A stretch of DNA of 64,000 bases from Stenogyne calaminthoides (Eukaryota > Streptophyta > Magnoliopsida > Lamiales > Lamiaceae). Where the stretch lies: the NCBI GenBank assembly GCA_037126765.1, contig JBBCBC010000012.1, positions 11,780,001-11,844,000 on the forward strand, in the 5' to 3' direction. Positions 12,945 through 23,725 of the stretch are shown here, one piece after another (position 1 is the stretch's first letter; each line of letters begins with the position of its first letter). Made by a program: the position numbers and the translations under genes. The notes under the pieces were generated by a model. The model had not been told where the DNA came from. It saw nothing but the letters and a program-made list of their open reading frames with translations, and did not search any database.

Positions 12945-13393
12945 TAAAATATAAATCAGGGGCTTAGCCCACCTGACCACTGGGCTCCTCATTTGAATGG
13001 AAGACCCAAGTTTGATTTCCTTTGGCAACGAATTTGGAGTTATAGGAGATATAAGGTGGATTGGTGATTTCGTGGAGTATTTGGGTGTTTGGTGTACTAT
13101 CTACTAACAACTAACTTTGCCTGATCAAAAAAAAAAATTAAATTTTAAAAAAAAAATTAAAAGCAAATAATAAAAAATAAAAAAATTGGATATCCGGATT
13201 TACTATCCGGATAATATCCGATAAAATATGGGAAAACTCGAATACGGTCGGATATTATGTATTCTGAATCCGAAGTCAACTATCCGTATTCGAATCCGTA
13301 TCCGCCCGGATACTAGTTTTTTATACCGAATTCGATACCGACCAGATACGGCTCCGGATCGGTCGGGAAATATCCAATCCATTTTCACCCCTA
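12511..13393 (+). mobile_element. non-autonomous hAT element, copy 1
   Basis: The ends are inverted repeats: TAGGGGTGAAAACGGATTGG at the left, and the reverse complement TAGGGGTGAAAATGGATTGG at the right. The flanking 8-bp target duplications are identical (TATATATG at 12503-12510 and 13394-13401), as expected for hAT. The subterminal parts are packed with GGATA / TATCC motifs, which give spurious Arg-Ile repeat frames. No transposase is present. A (TA)n tract and a SINE lie inside. Confidence 0.92.
12958..13137 (+). mobile_element. tRNA-derived SINE inside hAT copy 1
   Basis: The head AGGGGCTTAGCCCACCTG is followed by a B-box-like AGTTTGATTTCC. The body ends CTTTGCCTGATC and a run of A. A tRNA-like head with a GATC-poly(A) tail is the usual plan of plant SINEs. 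No clear target duplication was found because both flanks are A/T runs. Confidence 0.75.
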
Positions 13394-13730
13394 TATATAT
13401 GTCACGTAAATGTGCTTCTAAGTAATACTTCATGATTCCGTAATAATTATACAACTTTACAAGTGAATATAATTTAATTTTCTTAATATTTTTTTTAGGA
13501 TGATATGACAATATATACTATTATATATTGTTTTAGATTTTTAATAATTGCATATATCAGAAAAAAAAAATAGAAATATGCATGGGCGGACACAAGAATG
13601 TAGGGCAGCAAAAAAGAACCGATAAAAAAAATATATAAAATAAATTAATTTATTAATAATTTGAATTGCAATTGATAACGACTGTTTGCTAAATTATCAT
13701 TCATCCATTCTTCATTGTGTTTAATTTTTA

Positions 13731-13815
13731 CACTACAAGAAAATAGAGAATTTGACTTTTCTAACATGGCTATGTAGTAAATAATTTCGTCCTTAAATAC
13801 CTTATAAATATATAT
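13731..13815 (+). mobile_element. CACTA-like terminus upstream of module X fragment
   Basis: Begins CACTACAAGAAAATAGAG, the classic terminus of plant CACTA elements. About 85 bp further in, the sequence becomes the 5' edge of module X (AGAAAATAAATTTTATTC at 13816). No matching TAGTG end was found downstream, so it is a truncated or broken element. Confidence 0.55.
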
Positions 13816-14370
13816 AGAAAATAAATTTTATTCATAATAATATAATTATATATATATATATATATAAAGTGTGCAAGAAGAATAAAAATTATCTTATAAG
13901 AACAAAACTAATTTTCCAAGGCCAAGTGAGATTCAATTTTTTTATAAACAAAAATAAATGCTAGCCCATAAATTGTTTATAAAATTAACTTACAGAATTT
14001 CTAGGAGCATATATTGACGTGGGAATAGAAACCACTGAAAAATATGGAATTGAGTCTTCTCCAGCTAAATTTCGCCCGCGGCCGACACTTGAAAATTTTG
14101 AAGCCCAATTTTTTATCTACTCCCTCCAATTCCCTGAAGAAACTGAGGAATCAAATCCCTAAATCTAAATGAATTTTTTCAGAATTAATTTACAGATTTT
14201 TAGGAGCATATCGTGACTTGAGAAAGAAAACAGCTGAAAATATGGAATGAAATCTTCTCCCACTAACTTTTACCCGGCAACTTGAAAATTTTGAAGTCCA
14301 ATTTTTATTTACTCCCTAGCTGAAAAACTAAGGAATGAACTCCTGAATGATTCTAGGAAAGATATATATG

Positions 14371-15243
14371 TAGGGGTGAAAACGGATCGGATACGGACGG
14401 ATATTGCTTATACCGTATCCTAAACCATATTTTTTATCTCGAATTCGGAGTCGGATACGGAAAAGTCGGATTTGGATACGAATTCAGAATACTCGGTATA
14501 CGGATACGGGACGGATATCAGACGAATCTTGGCCGGATTCGAATAACTATAATCGGATAATATATTTCAAACGAAAATCATCAAAATGTGATTGAAACAC
14601 ATAAAAAAAAACTACCATGTAATATTTCATAGAAGTTCTAATGCAAATTATAAAAATTATATCTACTGCTAATAATATGAAACTAAAAGTTATATCCTTC
14701 GTAACCATCACCACTTCAGCACAACATAACGCCTACATAAGTATTAAGTACTAATGTTATATTATTATATATATATGTATATTAATATAAAATATAAATC
14801 AGGGGCTTAGCCCACCTGGCCACTGGGCTCCTCATTTGAATGGAAGACCAAGTTCGATTTCCTTTGGGAATGAATTTGGAGTTATAGGAGATATAAGGTG
14901 GATTGTTGATTTCGTGGAGTATTTGGGTGCTTGGTGTACTAACTACTAACAACTAACTTTGCCCGATCAAAAAAAAAAAAATTAAAAAAAATTAAAAAAA
15001 AAATTAAAAAAAAATAATAAAAAAAATAAAAATTGGATATCCGGATTTACTATCCGAATAATATCCGATAAAATATGGGAAAACTCGAATACGGTCGGAT
15101 ATTATGTATTCTGAATCCGAAGTCAACTATCCGTATTCGAATCTGTATCCGCCCGGATACTAGTTTTTTATATCGAATTAAATCTGAGCCAGAATCTTCG
15201 CTCCTGGATCGATCGGGAAATATCCAATCCATTTTCACCCCTA
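14371..15243 (+). mobile_element. non-autonomous hAT element, copy 2
   Basis: Same ends and the same TATATATG duplication (14363-14370 and 15244-15251) as the copy at 12511. Because flanks and insertion site are identical, this copy arose with the 1.86-kb tandem duplication and not by transposition. Its right subterminal region has diverged most (around 15175-15215). Confidence 0.92.
14801..14985 (+). mobile_element. tRNA-derived SINE inside hAT copy 2
   Basis: Duplicate of the SINE at 12958. The B box here is better preserved (AGTTCGATTTCC) and the tail is longer. It was copied as part of the tandem duplication. Confidence 0.75.
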
Positions 15244-15576
15244 TATATATGTCACGTAAATGTGCTTCTAAGTAACACTTCTTGATTCCGTAATAATTAT
15301 ACAACTTTACAAGTGAATATAATTTAATTTTCTTAATATTTTTTTAGGATGATATGACAATATATACTATTATATATTGTTTTAGATTTTTAATAATTGC
15401 ATATATCAGAAAAAAATTAGAAATATTCATGGGCGGACGCAAGAATGTAGGGCAGCAAAAAAGAACCGATAACAAAATATATAAAATAAATTAATTTATT
15501 AATAATTTGAATTGCAATTGATAACGACTGTTTGCTAAATTATCATTCATCCATTCTTCATTGTGTTTAATTTTTA

Positions 15577-15660
15577 CACTACAAGAAAATAGAGATTTGA
15601 CTATTCTAACATGGCTATGTAGTAAATAATTTCGTCCTTAAATACCTTATAAATATATAT
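15577..15660 (+). mobile_element. CACTA-like terminus upstream of module X copy 1
   Basis: Duplicate of the terminus at 13731 (CACTACAAGAAAATAGAG). Here it is followed by a long module X copy. If it is a genuine CACTA end, module X sits where the 5' regulatory region of such an element would be. Confidence 0.55.
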
Positions 15661-17618
15661 AGAAAATAATTTTTATTCATAATAATATAATTATATATAT
15701 ATATATATATATAAAGTGTGCAAGAAGAATAAAAATTGACTTATAAGAACAAAACTAATTTTCCAAGGCCAAGTGAGATTCAATTTTTTATAAACAAAAA
15801 TAAATGCTAGCCCATAAATTATATATTTCACTTGGGCCGGATAATTCAATTTTCAAATCCATCTAGGTCTTAGAAAGGTAATGATTTTTTATCGAGTAAG
15901 TTATATAAATAGATCATTAGGGTTTTCCTCATTCATAATCGAAATATGCCTTGCAACTCCGCCGTTTCTTCCTTTCAAATCACTTTCCTTTCGAAATCTA
16001 TTCATTTTTTATTCGTTCTTCTACTTCTTCTTCTTTCCGCTGATCTTTCTCTCTCAAAATTTCAATGCTTTACTCCCTTGAAGCAAAAACAAGTACAAGA
16101 GTTGAATTGTCGGGATCTTGGTCGGACAGATTAGGTGGGGATCAGATGGGTGCAGGTGGTTTATGCATCCATGTCAGGACCCGAATACAAAGTGAACCCA
16201 ACAAGTATAGAAATCGACATAAATGGTCAATCGAAATTTTCAATTATTCTTTTATATGTTACTTAATTGGCTAACAAATATATTTTACAAGTTTCTAATT
16301 TTTGTTGTGTCCATTTTCAGGTTATTAGCTCTGAGATATGCTATGAAAAGATCCCAACTTATTATTGACATAGAAACGATGGATAAATTTTTAGAGGTAA
16401 CTTTTATGTATGTGAATAAATATAGAATGTGTTACTTCATGTTTTTCCAGATTTATCAATCTTTTTTAATGTAGGACTCATCACCAAACTCAATGTAGTC
16501 TAACTTGCATCAATGTAATTCTAAATAAATTTGTTGATTTTATAGTCTTTTATGGAACTTTAAAATTAAAACCTTAGATTATATTTTCTGGATTTAAAAT
16601 TAATATATCTAAAACGTATAATATCATTACATTTCCCATAGATCAATACATCAAGCATTTAACTGTATAATATGCCTCAACTACCAAAGTGGAGCAACAT
16701 CTCATGTATGATATTGTCTCACATAAGACTCCCTTTAGTGTGTATATATATGCCACTAAGCTTTTGAACAAATTTACCATGATGTTTTGTTAAATGGTTT
16801 TTGGTGTTTTTGTATTGTGTGTGTTGTTAAATAAAAACACCCAACTGAGCAATGGTGTAACATATTTATTGTAACTAGTAGAAATAACAAATTATTTTAT
16901 TTATATTCTCTGTTAAATAGAGTAGATTAAATCTCTGTATTAATGGCAACAACATATTTTTCTGGTAAAGCCTTAATTTTATGATTATTCTTTTGCTTTA
17001 CTAGGTTAAGGCTTGTATATCTGGAAATGGAATGCAACAAAGAAGAAGTTTGATCAATTCGGCCCCACACGGATCGTTTGATCATCAGCACATCGTACCA
17101 ATTGGCTTTGATCTAATCTCCCTACATTTTCTTGCATGAATGTTTCTTAACCTACAGAATGTGCATCACTGGCTTTTTCTGAATGAACTTATAATCATGA
17201 AACCAGACTCTATAATCATATCTCTATTCCAGGCGTTCGGGGAAAGTAGTCGTTGATACTTGATAGACCTTTCTTCTCGATTGCTTCCTTGAGTTCAAAG
17301 GAGAATGATGGCGTTGAGTCCTTCGTTTGAGATTGTAAACCCTAATTTGGGGTGGGGTGTACGTGGTCGGGGCAATCTGGCGAATACTTGCATTGAGAAA
17401 TAAGAGGAAAAATATTTGTCTTAGTGGTGGAGGCAAAAAGAGAAGCTTTCAAGGACACACACGAGTTGTATAAAATCATGCTAGAAGCTTTGGTTGAATT
17501 GATGATAGATATAATTAAAAACCTACTAGAAAAGGTGAAGGTGCAGCTAAAAGTGAGAGATCCAGCGCAGAAGCCTCCTCGTTCATGAAGTTCATTTTGT
17601 TTCTGAGCGGCTGAAACC
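15661..17618 (+). pseudogene. module X copy 1: promoter, leader and short exons
   Basis: Order: AT-rich edge, promoter (TGGGCC 15833, TATATAAAT 15902, TTAGGGTTT 15917), T/C-rich leader, short exon ending about 16225, intron with TTTTCAG acceptor, exon 16321-16397 (ending FLE before GTAACT), a further exon-like block from about 17006, and a tail at 17280-17600 related to the F-box-associated fragments at 24.5 and 40.1 kb. Exon 1 to exon 2 can be joined in frame (…HKW then LLALRYAMKRSQ…). Several frames are broken, and the product is unrecognised. The copies at 37.0 and 48.8 kb share the same order. Confidence 0.6.
15833..15925 (+). promoter_or_regulatory. Site II / TATA / telo-box promoter of module X copy 1
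   Basis: TGGGCC (Site II type) at 15833-15838, TTATATAAAT at 15901-15910 and TTAGGGTTT (telo-box, AAACCCTAA on the other strand) at 15917-15925. This combination is known from promoters of plant translation and growth genes. Here it is conserved in spacing between X copies. Confidence 0.55.
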
Positions 17619-17804
17619 CAGTGGCGGAGGGAGTGGGGTAGTACCCCCAAAATGAAATGTACCCCTCTTTATAATATCTTGTATTAAAAAAATAAAATTG
17701 TATTTTATTATGTATAATTAAGAAAGAAGTACTCAATTGTATCCCCGAATTTTAAATTCTACTTAAATATATCCCCGAATCTTCGAATCCTGGATCCGCC
17801 ACTG
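17619..17804 (+). mobile_element. 186-bp hAT-type MITE
   Basis: The left end CAGTGGCGGAGGGAGTGG and the right end CCTGGATCCGCCACTG form inverted repeats. An 8-bp duplication CTGAAACC flanks it (17611-17618 and 17805-17812), which fits hAT. It sits at the tail of module X copy 1. A truncated copy is at the same place in X copy 4. Confidence 0.88.
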
Positions 17805-17812
17805 CTGAAACC

Positions 17813-20294
17813 TAAGGAGAAATAAGACATTAAGACACTTATACCAATTATATTAAATTGAAAACAATTATACCAACTTTGATTTTTGTCCCCAAGAATT
17901 TTGGCTTTGAAATTAGTCCTCAAAGTTTACAAAATTCGATATGTTAGTCCCTCTACTGGCTAATAAAGGTAATTCATCAGCAATAGACATGTATTTTCAA
18001 TTTTCCAAATAAAAATAAAAATGTGGCATCAACGTGGAAGAAGATGATGATTCCTACCCAATTTTTTTTAACACAAAAAGCAAGTTCTTCACTTAGAATA
18101 AGGCATAATCTGTTCCAAATTCAAAATTCCAAAATCCTCAACCGTGTTTAGGTTTTAAAAAGAAAATCTTCTAATCATCCCCCTTTTCCACATTGATGCT
18201 CTAATTTTCTTATTAATGAAATTGAAAATACATGATAGGTCATCTATTATCGGATTGATTCTCTTAGTTAGCCGGTAAAAAAGACAAAATTTGTTAATTT
18301 TGTAAACAGAGAGAACTAATTTCAAAGTCGAAATACTTAGGTGAAAAAAAAAATTGGTACAAGTTAAAGGATAAAAACATATTTACCCTTTATATTATAT
18401 CCAAATTCTATGTATAATTTTAAAATTAATTTATAATTTCAGAGTTCATTAGATTATATATAATCTACTTTTTAATTTTATTTTTCCAAACTAATGGAAT
18501 TCGTTCAAAACTTAATGGTTTGGGACAAAATTTGGGGAAAAAAAATCATTAGTACTAAAAGTGTTTTTGAAAAATTCATATGCTATCCAGAAATTTTAAT
18601 ATTCAAAACGGGGCATGGGTCTGGAGCACCCGGTCAAGTGATACCAGATACACCTAGCCCCACTATGAGGCACAAAGGCGACCAAAAACAACATGGGTCG
18701 TATGGATCGGATTAAAATTGTCTTCCCTAAACAAAAATTGGGTTTGAAAACACGAAAGATAAATTTAATAATTACTTAAATAATATAAAAACATCAAATC
18801 TTAAAAAGAAATTCAAGAAAACAATTTATCAATTACAATGAAAGAAAAAATATTGAGGATGAATTTGGTGATGATTTAAAATGAATTAATTGCATTTGAG
18901 TCCTATAAGAGTCTTGCCTCACGAAAATTGTTCATTTTTAATCAATTTGGGTCTCATAAGAATTTCCTATTCAAAACTAAAATGCACTTTCGCCGTTAGG
19001 AATTTCAAGAAATTAATTATTTTGAGCAATTTGTGCTACATAGAAATTTGAGAAAGCCCTCATTTTTAGCCTCTTCTCATTTAAAAAGTTCTTTTTTTAT
19101 CAAGATTAATTATTTCATTCTTTTTTTAGCCAAGAGAATTAATTTTTTTGGCAATTATACCCTTAAAGAAGTTAAAAAAAAAAATTGTGGTAAGGATTAA
19201 TATATTGTAGTACGAAATTAATTAAATTGTGGTACAAATTTAAAAATGATGGTACAAGTTGAATTAAATTATGGTGCAATTTGAAATGATGGTGGTGCAG
19301 TGTTAAAATAAGGTGGTGCGGGGTTGAAATAAGTTTGGTACGGTAGTGATAGTGGTACGGGGTTGATAAAATGGTGGGGACGGACTGAAACGATATTTAC
19401 TGATCAAGTGATAGTGGTGCGGGTTAATTGAAGGGTGGTACGGGCTGAAATAATGTTGGTGCAGGGGTGTATATATGGTAGTAATGAACTAAAATAATGA
19501 AAGCATAAAAAAAAGGTAAAGTTGGAAAAAAATATATTCTCTTGGCTAAAAAAAAGAATGATTATAAATTTTATGACAAAAAAAAGAACTTTTATTTTTA
19601 TGTTAGGCTATTTATAAACTCATCCCTAGAAATTTTGGTATTCTCGTCAACTAACATATTTCATCAGATAGTTAATGTTTGGGATCGAAATTGGAATAAA
19701 ATTGACTACTTTCAAACATAGGTATCAAAAGTGTTTTCAAAAAATTCATGTGGAATATATATTTCAATTTACTCGATTTAAACCTTAGTCCTAACATCTC
19801 AAATGTGAGGAGTTCTACTAGAATTGACGATAAGACAAAATGAATAAATATGCGAGTGATAGCCGCTTAAAGTGAAATATCAAATAAATGAAAGTGAAAG
19901 AATAGATTATACTAACCAAAATATTATTTTAAAAAGAAAATCCTAGAGGCATAAGACTACATGACATACCAGAGACCGGTGCCCCGATAAAAATCTTGCT
20001 AAGACAAAATCCTTAGTCAAGGAAAAGAGAACTCCTCTATTACAACAAATTAAAACTAAAAGAAGGATAGAAGTTTGTATATTAAATCCTTTTGAATGAA
20101 AGGTAAAAAGATCAGATTACCAAAATGACAAAAAAAAGGGAAATTATCCCATAATTCAAACGATTAAAGCAAAATAATTTGAAATGAGGCCTATTTCTAT
20201 CCTTAGTTTCTAATAACAAGAAAAAACAATTTCAATCCTAAATAAAATGCAAATATTTTAAAATAAGAATACGTACTGATCACATTAATTGTAG
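17813..20294 (+). repeat. duplicated non-coding block A, upstream of tRNA-Cys
   Basis: No gene. Long alignable copies lie at 41.04-42.47 kb (block B) and 51.2-53.07 kb (block C), and a diverged one at 45.3-46.8 kb. It contains phrases such as GGTCTCATAAGAATTT and GTCAACTAACATATTTCAT that recur in loose form across the window, suggesting an old non-coding repetitive element. The short frame at 18494-18715 is interrupted in the other copies. Confidence 0.75.
19050..19626 (+). mobile_element. 577-bp non-autonomous MULE-type element
   Basis: A 9-bp duplication TAGAAATTT (19041-19049 and 19627-19635) flanks an insertion absent from blocks B and C, which keep one intact site. The ends are long imperfect inverted repeats of about 100 bp (for example AGCCAAGAGAA near 19129 and its complement near 19539). 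The interior has degenerate GGTGGTACGGG / GTTGAAATAA repeats. A 9-bp duplication with long terminal repeats fits Mutator-like elements. No transposase. Confidence 0.85.
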
Positions 20295-20366
20295 GGGTCT
20301 ATAGCTTAGTGGTAGAGCAATTGATTGCAGATCAATAGGTCATTGTTTCGAACTCGGTTGGGCCCT
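20295..20366 (+). tRNA. trnC: tRNA-Cys(GCA)-like, partly degenerate
   Basis: 72 nt: acceptor GGGTCTA pairs with TGGGCCC (with G-T pairs), D arm GCTTAGTGGTAGAGC, anticodon loop TTGCAGA with GCA, discriminator T. The T arm reads CATTG-TTTCGAAC-T with mismatched stem (CATTG against CTCGG), so folding is weakened. The A box (TAGTGG) is intact and the B box (GTTTCGAACTC) is altered. Probably a tRNA pseudogene, although expression is possible. Confidence 0.75.
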
Positions 20367-20965
20367 TAGCTTAATTTTTTTTTTCACTTTGCTATTGTAA
20401 AAGCAGCTACAAATTTCACTTTGCTATTGTAAAAGCAGCTACAAGACAATGCCTTGTATTGTTTCTTTTTTTGCTAATCTCTTTCTCTTTCCAATTCTCT
20501 TCTATTTTACTCGTTCATCCACTTCATTTCTTTGCAGAATCTACTCTCTCAAAATTTCATGTGTGTATTTGGGCGATTTGAGACTAAATTTTGCTATTGT
20601 AAAAGCAGCTACAATTTTCACTTTGCTATTGTAAAAGCAGCTACAAGACAATGCCTTGTATTGTTTCTTTTTATTGCTAATCTCTTTCTCTTTCCAATTC
20701 TCTTCTATTTTACTCGTTCATCCACTTCATTTCTTTGCAGAATCTACTCTCTCAAAATTTCATGTGTGTATTTGGGCGATTTGAGACTAAATTTTGCTAT
20801 TGTAAAAGCAGCTACAAGACAATGCCTTGTATTGTTTCTTTTTTTGCTAATCTCTTTCTCTTTCCAATTCTCTTCTATTTTACTCGTTCATCCACTTCAT
20901 TTCTTTGCAGAATCTACTCTCTCAAAATTTCATGTGTGTATTTGGGCGATTTGAGACTAAATTTA
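20367..20965 (+). repeat. leader repeat present three times after tRNA-Cys
   Basis: A unit of about 170-200 bp beginning TTTTGCTATTGTAAAAGCAG, with ATGCCTTGTATTGTTTC at 20449, 20650 and 20821, and ending GGGCGATTTGAGACTAAA. Blocks B and C carry a single unit. The open frames here (Phe/Leu/Ser-rich) come from this T-rich leader and are not supported as proteins. The unit is similar to the leader of module X (ATGCCTTG, T/C-rich, TTTGCAG, CTCTCTCAAAATTTCA). Confidence 0.85.
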
Positions 20966-22134
20966 TAAATTTTGAATACATACGGAACTAAATACGAAAA
21001 GTGAATAACTGTTTGTTTTGGGTACTGCTAATATTCACAAGAGGATATTAACACTAGCTATAATGTTCATTGACTTTTTATGTAAAAATATATAATAATT
21101 ACATAAAAATATAAAAGTAAATTAAAAGAAACCCACACCCTATCCCCACCTTTTGCGAATCCCCAAACTGCTCACAGCCTCAACCCCTTCCCCTCAACTA
21201 GGTCGAAGGGAAAATGATTTGAAGATGAATTTGGTAAAAAATTATAACCTTAGACCTAATACCTTCATAATTGAGGATATTTCTGCTAGATTGACTGTAA
21301 AATGACGAAATGACCAAATGTGCGAGTAAGAGCCGCTGAAAGTGGAATATACCAATTTAAGGTGAAAAAAAAGTTCAGTTCCTTTTGTTGAACAAAAAGT
21401 GGAGGCAAAGGAAAAAGCTTTCAAGGACACATACGATCAGTTTTTGACTAATTTTTGTCACATAGGAGTTTATATTTTTTTTAGAAAAAAAACAAAATAA
21501 ACAAAATATCACCCCCAGAGCATAAGATATGCCCTAGAAGATGATTCAAGATATAGCAACCACAGAGAATAATCTACGCCACAAGTCAAGTTGCTACAAT
21601 TCTATGATCAAAAGATAATTCTGACTTCTAGAGAAATCTTACTTAAATAGACTCCAACCTAAACCCTAATTTATGCCCTAAGAAATAAAGCCCACGGGCC
21701 ATTTATTTATTCTAGACTTAATTAAAAGACTCAACTTAAATTAAAAGCCCAATAACAATAATAAATAAAAGCTAATTGAAGGAGAGGCGTATTAGGTTCT
21801 CTCCCCCACGGCCTAATTAATATAGTAGCATGTCTTGAGCCAATGGTAGGATGAAATACATATTCCTGAGATAGGTTCAGTCAAATAGGTAACTACTGGG
21901 CCCAAATTTGTAATAAAAAGGACAACATTAATTTGAACATAGGTATCACAAGTGATTTCAAGATATTCTTGTAGGGCCAGTATTGTTTTTTACCCGTTTT
22001 AAAACATTAGTCATATATAACATCTTGAATGTGAGGATTTCAAACTACATTAATAGATTGTAAGATGGCAAAATGAATAAATATGCGAGTGATAGCCGCT
22101 GAAAGTGAAAGTAAAAGTTAAATATTCTAATACC
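20966..22134 (+). repeat. duplicated non-coding block A, downstream part
   Basis: Alignable to 53.33-54.9 kb. Relative to that copy, about 130 bp near 21555-21570 are missing here. No coding potential. The part 21500-21860 looks like a decayed element in its own right (GCCCACGGGCCA, AAGCCCAATAAC), family unknown. Confidence 0.7.
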
Positions 22135-22139
22135 AAAAG

Positions 22140-23720
22140 TGTTGGTCCTGATTTGAAAAACCCTGGAGTGCGGAAAATACCATGTAATGCATATAAAACA
22201 GGGGTGAGGGCAGAGTGATTCCAATTACTCTTTTTTGCTTTTAAGAACGATGTGTGTTTTGCTTATAATCGAATGCATATGGCAAGTAAGAACATAAAGC
22301 GATAAAAGAACACACGATTTATAGTGGTTCGAGTCCAACTCCTACATCCACTCTTCCCTATCACAAGGGCACCAACTTAACCAACCGGACTTAGTTTAAC
22401 GTGTTAGTCCAACACCCAATGATATGTTTACCGAGTTCTCACTCAAACGGGACTTATCACCCTTACGGGATTGCCTATAGATGTTTACCGAGTTCTCACT
22501 CAAACGGGACTTATCACCCTCACGGGATCGCCTATAGATGTTTACCGAGTTCTCACTCAACCTACAAACTTATCCTACCAAACTTATTTGGGTAAGGTTT
22601 GTTTGGTTTCCAACTAGGTTGAGATTTTCCCTTACATTTGTTTAGCCTCAATGCTAAGGTTGGGAAAAATCTCTCTAAGCTTAGGATATTACATTTGTGC
22701 TTAGATCTAGGGTAGAACACTCTGAATATATGCGTGTATTTCTTGCTCAGCGTTCTATGGTGGAAATGCTAGATGATTTAGCTTTTTTGGATGTTTCACG
22801 CATTTCTCCACACGAATAATGAAGGAAGAACTTGTATTTATAGTGTGGATTTGAATGTTACTGTTGGATGGAGTCACATTCAAATCCATACTATTAAGTA
22901 GCTTTTTTGACTTTTTCGGGCTTGTTGCCTTCCTCTCATTGGTCAACGTCGGTTTGAATCTAACGGCTATAATCTTGAGGATCTTCCGAGTCTTGAGTTT
23001 CTCGAGTCTCGGATTCTTGATTCAAAGAGACTTCTCTTGGCCGGACCTTGTCCGATCGGGTATCTTGACACTTTCGGGCTAACGAGTTCAAACTCTTCGA
23101 CTTCGAACAATCGACCCTCAGTCACTAGCACTTTCGAGCTAACGATCATCGATGGCGTTACGATTCTCGATGAACATGACTTGGATGACTTGTCTTCTCG
23201 ATGACTTCTCTTCGGATTTCTTCTGCTTTGATTTGATCGGCTCACACCGATCTTATTAGTAGCATCGGTCGGCATCTCGGTTTATCTCGCATCAAATTAG
23301 TACATCGAGGTTAGCATATCGGGTTAGTTGCATCGGGTTAGCTTATCCGATCTTGATCACGCCCCGATCTCGATCGATCTCATCTGCCTCTTCTTCGATC
23401 TGCAACCTCCTTTTCTCGATCCGGTCATCCGATCCGGTCATCTGATCGAGTCATCGATCTGGCCGATCGATTAACTTATCTTTTCTTCTCTTCCGATTTT
23501 TCCACGGCTCATCGATTAACTTTCGAACTCATCCTACTCATCGATTTCGATCAGTCTCGTCTGCAACCTCGTCCTGATCTCGATCATCTTCTTCTGATTT
23601 CGTGAGTTCCCCCTCAACTTGTTCTCTCGTTCCCCCTCAACTTGTTATCTGTAAGTTAGCTTGAATAACACGAGTTGATAATGTTTTGACATAATTCATC
23701 AAAACTAAAATATCCCAACA
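22140..23720 (+). mobile_element. solo LTR, 1581 bp
   Basis: Starts TGTTGGTCCTGA and ends ATATCCCAACA (TG…CA with inverted TGTTGG/CCAACA ends). It is flanked by the 5-bp duplication AAAAG (22135-22139 and 23721-23725). The related block C has one uninterrupted AAAAG at 54900-54904. No internal retrotransposon coding remains. The right part is unusually rich in CGAT words. It arose by LTR-LTR recombination of a complete element. Confidence 0.9.
22425..22560 (+). repeat. 57-bp tandem repeat inside the solo LTR
   Basis: Units start TGTTTACCGAGTTCTCACTC at 22425, 22482 and 22539 (third partial). Period 57 bp, so the plus frame repeats as 19 codons, but this is LTR and not a gene. Confidence 0.85.
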
Positions 23721-23725
23721 AAAAG

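Larger units (their letters stand above)
12111..13970 (+). repeat. 1.86-kb tandem duplication, unit 1
   Basis: The unit starts AATTGTTTTCAAAATTAACT and ends with GCTAGCCCATA. The same sequence restarts at 13971. It contains two imperfect 190-bp subrepeats (about 12118 and 12313), a hAT element with a nested SINE, a CACTA-like terminus and the first 155 bp of module X. Confidence 0.93.
13971..15820 (+). repeat. 1.86-kb tandem duplication, unit 2
   Basis: Near-identical to 12111-13970. The hAT borders are shifted by exactly 1860 bp. Differences are small substitutions, a shorter (TA)n run and some A-tract changes. After this unit the sequence continues into the full module X copy at 15.8-17.6 kb. 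Confidence 0.93.

Noticed and set aside
12544..13511. Arg-Ile repeat open frames on both strands (also at 14404-15304)
   Set aside because: They come from GGATA/TATCC subterminal repeats of the hAT element and appear in several frames at once; no start context or homology.
20449..20968. Phe/Leu-rich 61-140-codon frames that look like membrane segments
   Set aside because: They are translations of a T/C-rich leader repeated three times; the frame depends on unit length and is not conserved in blocks B and C.
22401..22595. Peptide with three near-identical 19-residue repeats
   Set aside because: It lies inside a solo LTR and reflects a 57-bp tandem DNA repeat.
22140..23720. CRISPR-like or satellite array suggested by evenly spaced repeats
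   Set aside because: Adjacent units without spacers, within an LTR, in a plant genome.
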